Below are positions 4,417-5,483 of a DNA stretch of 5,483 nucleotides, one piece after another. This DNA comes from Elusimicrobiota bacterium. Its GTDB lineage: Bacteria; Elusimicrobiota; Elusimicrobia; JACQJN01. The position numbers and the translations under genes were made by a program. The stretch spans positions 1 through 5,483 of the forward strand of contig JACQJM010000135.1 in assembly GCA_016205045.1 (NCBI GenBank), given 5' to 3'. Under the pieces are notes generated by a model. The model saw nothing but the letters and a program-made list of their open reading frames with translations. It did no database searches and was not told the DNA's origin. Numbering within the stretch: position 1 is the first letter of the stretch; every line of letters starts with the position of its first letter.

Positions 4417-5177
4417 CTTTCTGTAGAATATTGGCAGGTTTGTCGAAATTCACAGCGGACACAATGAGACGTCCGCGGAGGAAACTCCTCCCGAGAGATT
4501 TTCAGTCCCACTTCTAACAATTTTTCTCGAAGAGAAGATTCGCCAGAGGGGTTATAGGGAATGCTCACCACCTTTCCGTGCGCCAAGAAAAAGAGGCTCA
4601 AAAAAGATGGGGACAGTTGAAAGGCCTGCTTTAAGGCCATCCCGTACAAACCCAACTGCAAGTCTCGACTCAATTCCTCTTCAGAAAGCAACTCCTGCTG
4701 TGTTTTATAGTCAATCACTTCATATTGCCCTTCCGGATTCAAATCGACACGGTCGATAATGCCTCGAACCACAAAGGGATCCAAAGGGAATATAAATTCT
4801 TTCTCCACAAAGACAATTTTGGTTTTTCTAGATTGGTCCATATTCCAATATTGCTCCAACATTTTTCTTCCTTTCTCGAAGTAAATCATCTGTTCCTGGG
4901 GAGAGGAAAAACCCACGTGAACCCAGTGATCGTTGTAACATTCTAGCAGCCTATCCAAGGTTCCTGAATTGTCGGCATGATAGGCTTCCAAGGCACGATG
5001 GATGGAGAGCCCCAGAGAGGAAGGAGCCGTAGGAGCACGTCTTTTCATCTCCACATACAATGTCCGGTAAAGCCAGGGGCATTCTAAATAGGATTTAACC
5101 TTGGAATAACTGAGTTCCACTCCCAAGGGGACAGACCCCTTTTTTGTGAAAAACAGCCGTTGGAACCATTTGAACAT
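4410..5177 (-). CDS. RecB/AddB/Cas4-type PD-(D/E)XK nuclease with Fe-S cysteines
   Basis: This 255-residue stand-alone nuclease domain of the PDDEXK_1 group has all the core motifs: S-x-S-K-V-x-x-Y-x-x-C33-P, G-L-S-I-H60-R-A-L-E, G-I-I-D142-R-V-D, V-I-D156-Y-K158-T and Q174-L-G-L-Y178. C33 with the C-terminal C239-x2-C242-x5-C248 forms the one-plus-three cysteine pattern that binds a 4Fe-4S cluster in AddB and Cas4. It probably degrades or processes DNA ends in repair. No helicase domain or CRISPR gene is present, so neither a RecBCD/AddAB nor a Cas4 role is shown. The ATG at 5177 is preferred over an in-frame TTG at 5216. An AAAGGG lies five bases before it, and the likely promoter would start transcription inside the longer reading frame. 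The stop falls in the C-rich heptamer array. Confidence 0.88.
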   Translation of the reverse strand: MFKWFQRLFFTKKGSVPLGVELSYSKVKSYLECPWLYRTLYVEMKRRAPTAPSSLGLSIHRALEAYHADNSGTLDRLLECYNDHWVHVGFSSPQEQMIYFEKGRKMLEQYWNMDQSRKTKIVFVEKEFIFPLDPFVVRGIIDRVDLNPEGQYEVIDYKTQQELLSEEELSRDLQLGLYGMALKQAFQLSPSFLSLFFLAHGKVVSIPYNPSGESSLREKLLEVGLKISREEFPPRTSHCVRCEFRQTCQYSTERG

Positions 5178-5200
5178 AACACCCTTTAAGGGCTCGGTAA

Positions 5201-5229
5201 GAAATAAGTGACACAACTCGCCATGTCAA
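5201..5229 (-). promoter_or_regulatory. Probable promoter of the minus-strand nuclease gene
   Basis: On the minus strand a perfect TTGACA (5229-5224) is followed after 17 bases by TATTTC (5206-5201), a three-of-six match to the -10. Transcription would begin near 5194 and give a leader of about 17 bases containing AAAGGG ahead of the ATG at 5177. This differs from the leaderless arrangement of the plus-strand genes. Confidence 0.45.
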
Positions 5230-5483
5230 TTTTGCCTGCCTGTCCGGTAGGCAGGGAGCGAAACAAGGAGAGAGGAGCGCGCATACCCGAGGCGGTATGT
5301 AAGCGAGGAACGACGCAGTTGGAGCCCAAAATTGCCTTGGCCCCGAAGGGGGAGGCCCATCTTTGGCCCCGCTCTTCGTTGCTCGATCGGTTACAATGCA
5401 CTGCGGCATTGCTCCCTCCTCGCGTCCCTGGCCGTATGGAAAATGGGGCCAGGGACCGTGCCCAAAGACGTTCTCCTTACGGC
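5224..5483. repeat. Non-coding, hairpin-rich region at the window end
   Basis: No convincing gene is present. Inverted repeats include CCTGCCT/AGGCAGG around the loop GTCCGGT, just after 5230, and CATACC-CGAGGC-GGTATG near 5283-5300. Others are CAATGC-ACTGCG-GCATTG (5394-5411) and a perfect 10-base stem GTCCCTGGCC (5424-5433) with 5447-5456. CAATTTTG near 5227 is inverted as CAAAATTG about 100 bases later. GCGAGGAACGA near 5304 is nearly mirrored by TCGTTGCTCG near 5376. It looks like one or more interspersed palindromic repeats. Its right end may lie outside the window. Confidence 0.5.

Noticed and set aside
4410..5177. Nuclease read as Cas4 with the repeats read as a CRISPR array
   Set aside because: The cysteine pattern is shared by AddB-like proteins, no other cas gene is present, and the nearby repeats are 7-base tandem units without spacers.
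5178..5216. TTG start at 5216 giving a 268-residue nuclease
   Set aside because: The extra 13 residues would begin upstream of the predicted transcription start, and the ATG at 5177 has an AAAGGG at a suitable distance.
5095..5409. Minus-strand open frame of 104 codons upstream of and overlapping the nuclease gene
   Set aside because: It runs through the hairpin-rich repeat region, has no family resemblance, and overlaps the nuclease start in another frame. A second open frame in the same stretch (5186-5401) is equally featureless.

Overview
This is a bacterial chromosomal window of moderate GC content. It holds six plus-strand genes and one convergent minus-strand gene, separated by intergenic DNA that is unusually rich in repeats and palindromes. 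Nothing in it (rRNA, tRNA, transposase, integrase) fixes the taxon. A family-4 Fe-S uracil-DNA glycosylase, a CPXCG protein, a SixA-type phosphatase, an AI-2E/PerM transporter and a small RecB-like nuclease would fit many environmental bacteria, including uncultured deltaproteobacteria-like or candidate-phylum lineages. That placement is a weak inference.

Layout. Bases 1-195 are non-coding: a nest of interlocking inverted repeats (1-127), then a 29-nt perfect palindrome with a T-tract (135-177). Next come a membrane-anchored zinc-ribbon/carboxypeptidase-regulatory-like protein (196-786), a CPXCG cysteine-rich protein (925-1140) and a SixA-like histidine phosphatase starting on the next base (1141-1704). 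A MITE-like element with terminal inverted repeats follows (1726-1916). Then come a six-helix membrane protein of unknown function (1957-2505), a family-4 uracil-DNA glycosylase (2532-3176) and an AI-2E family transporter (3240-4355). Transcribed towards it is a PDDEXK nuclease of RecB/AddB/Cas4 type with an Fe-S cysteine set (5177-4410). Bases 5217-5483 carry no believable gene and hold several hairpins.

The genes do not form one pathway. The CPXCG/sixA pair is the only clear operon. The glycosylase lies 26 bases after the membrane gene and may be cotranscribed. Two DNA-metabolism proteins with likely Fe-S clusters (glycosylase and RecB-like nuclease) flank the transporter but are on opposite strands.

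The most notable features are in the fabric between the genes. Three starts (925, 1957, 3240) have a good -10 hexamer exactly 8 bases before the ATG and no Shine-Dalgarno, which suggests leaderless transcripts. Heptamer repeats of two kinds (AATCYAA and GGGGTGA/CTAACCC) abut genes and supply stop codons. One C-rich array could form a G-quadruplex on the minus strand at the nuclease 3' end. The SixA gene carries a GC-rich, hairpin-rich 108-base segment in frame, resembling a palindromic element inserted into a protein gene. I found no convincing new multi-gene system. The in-frame insert, the MITE-like element and the leaderless promoter pattern are the best leads.
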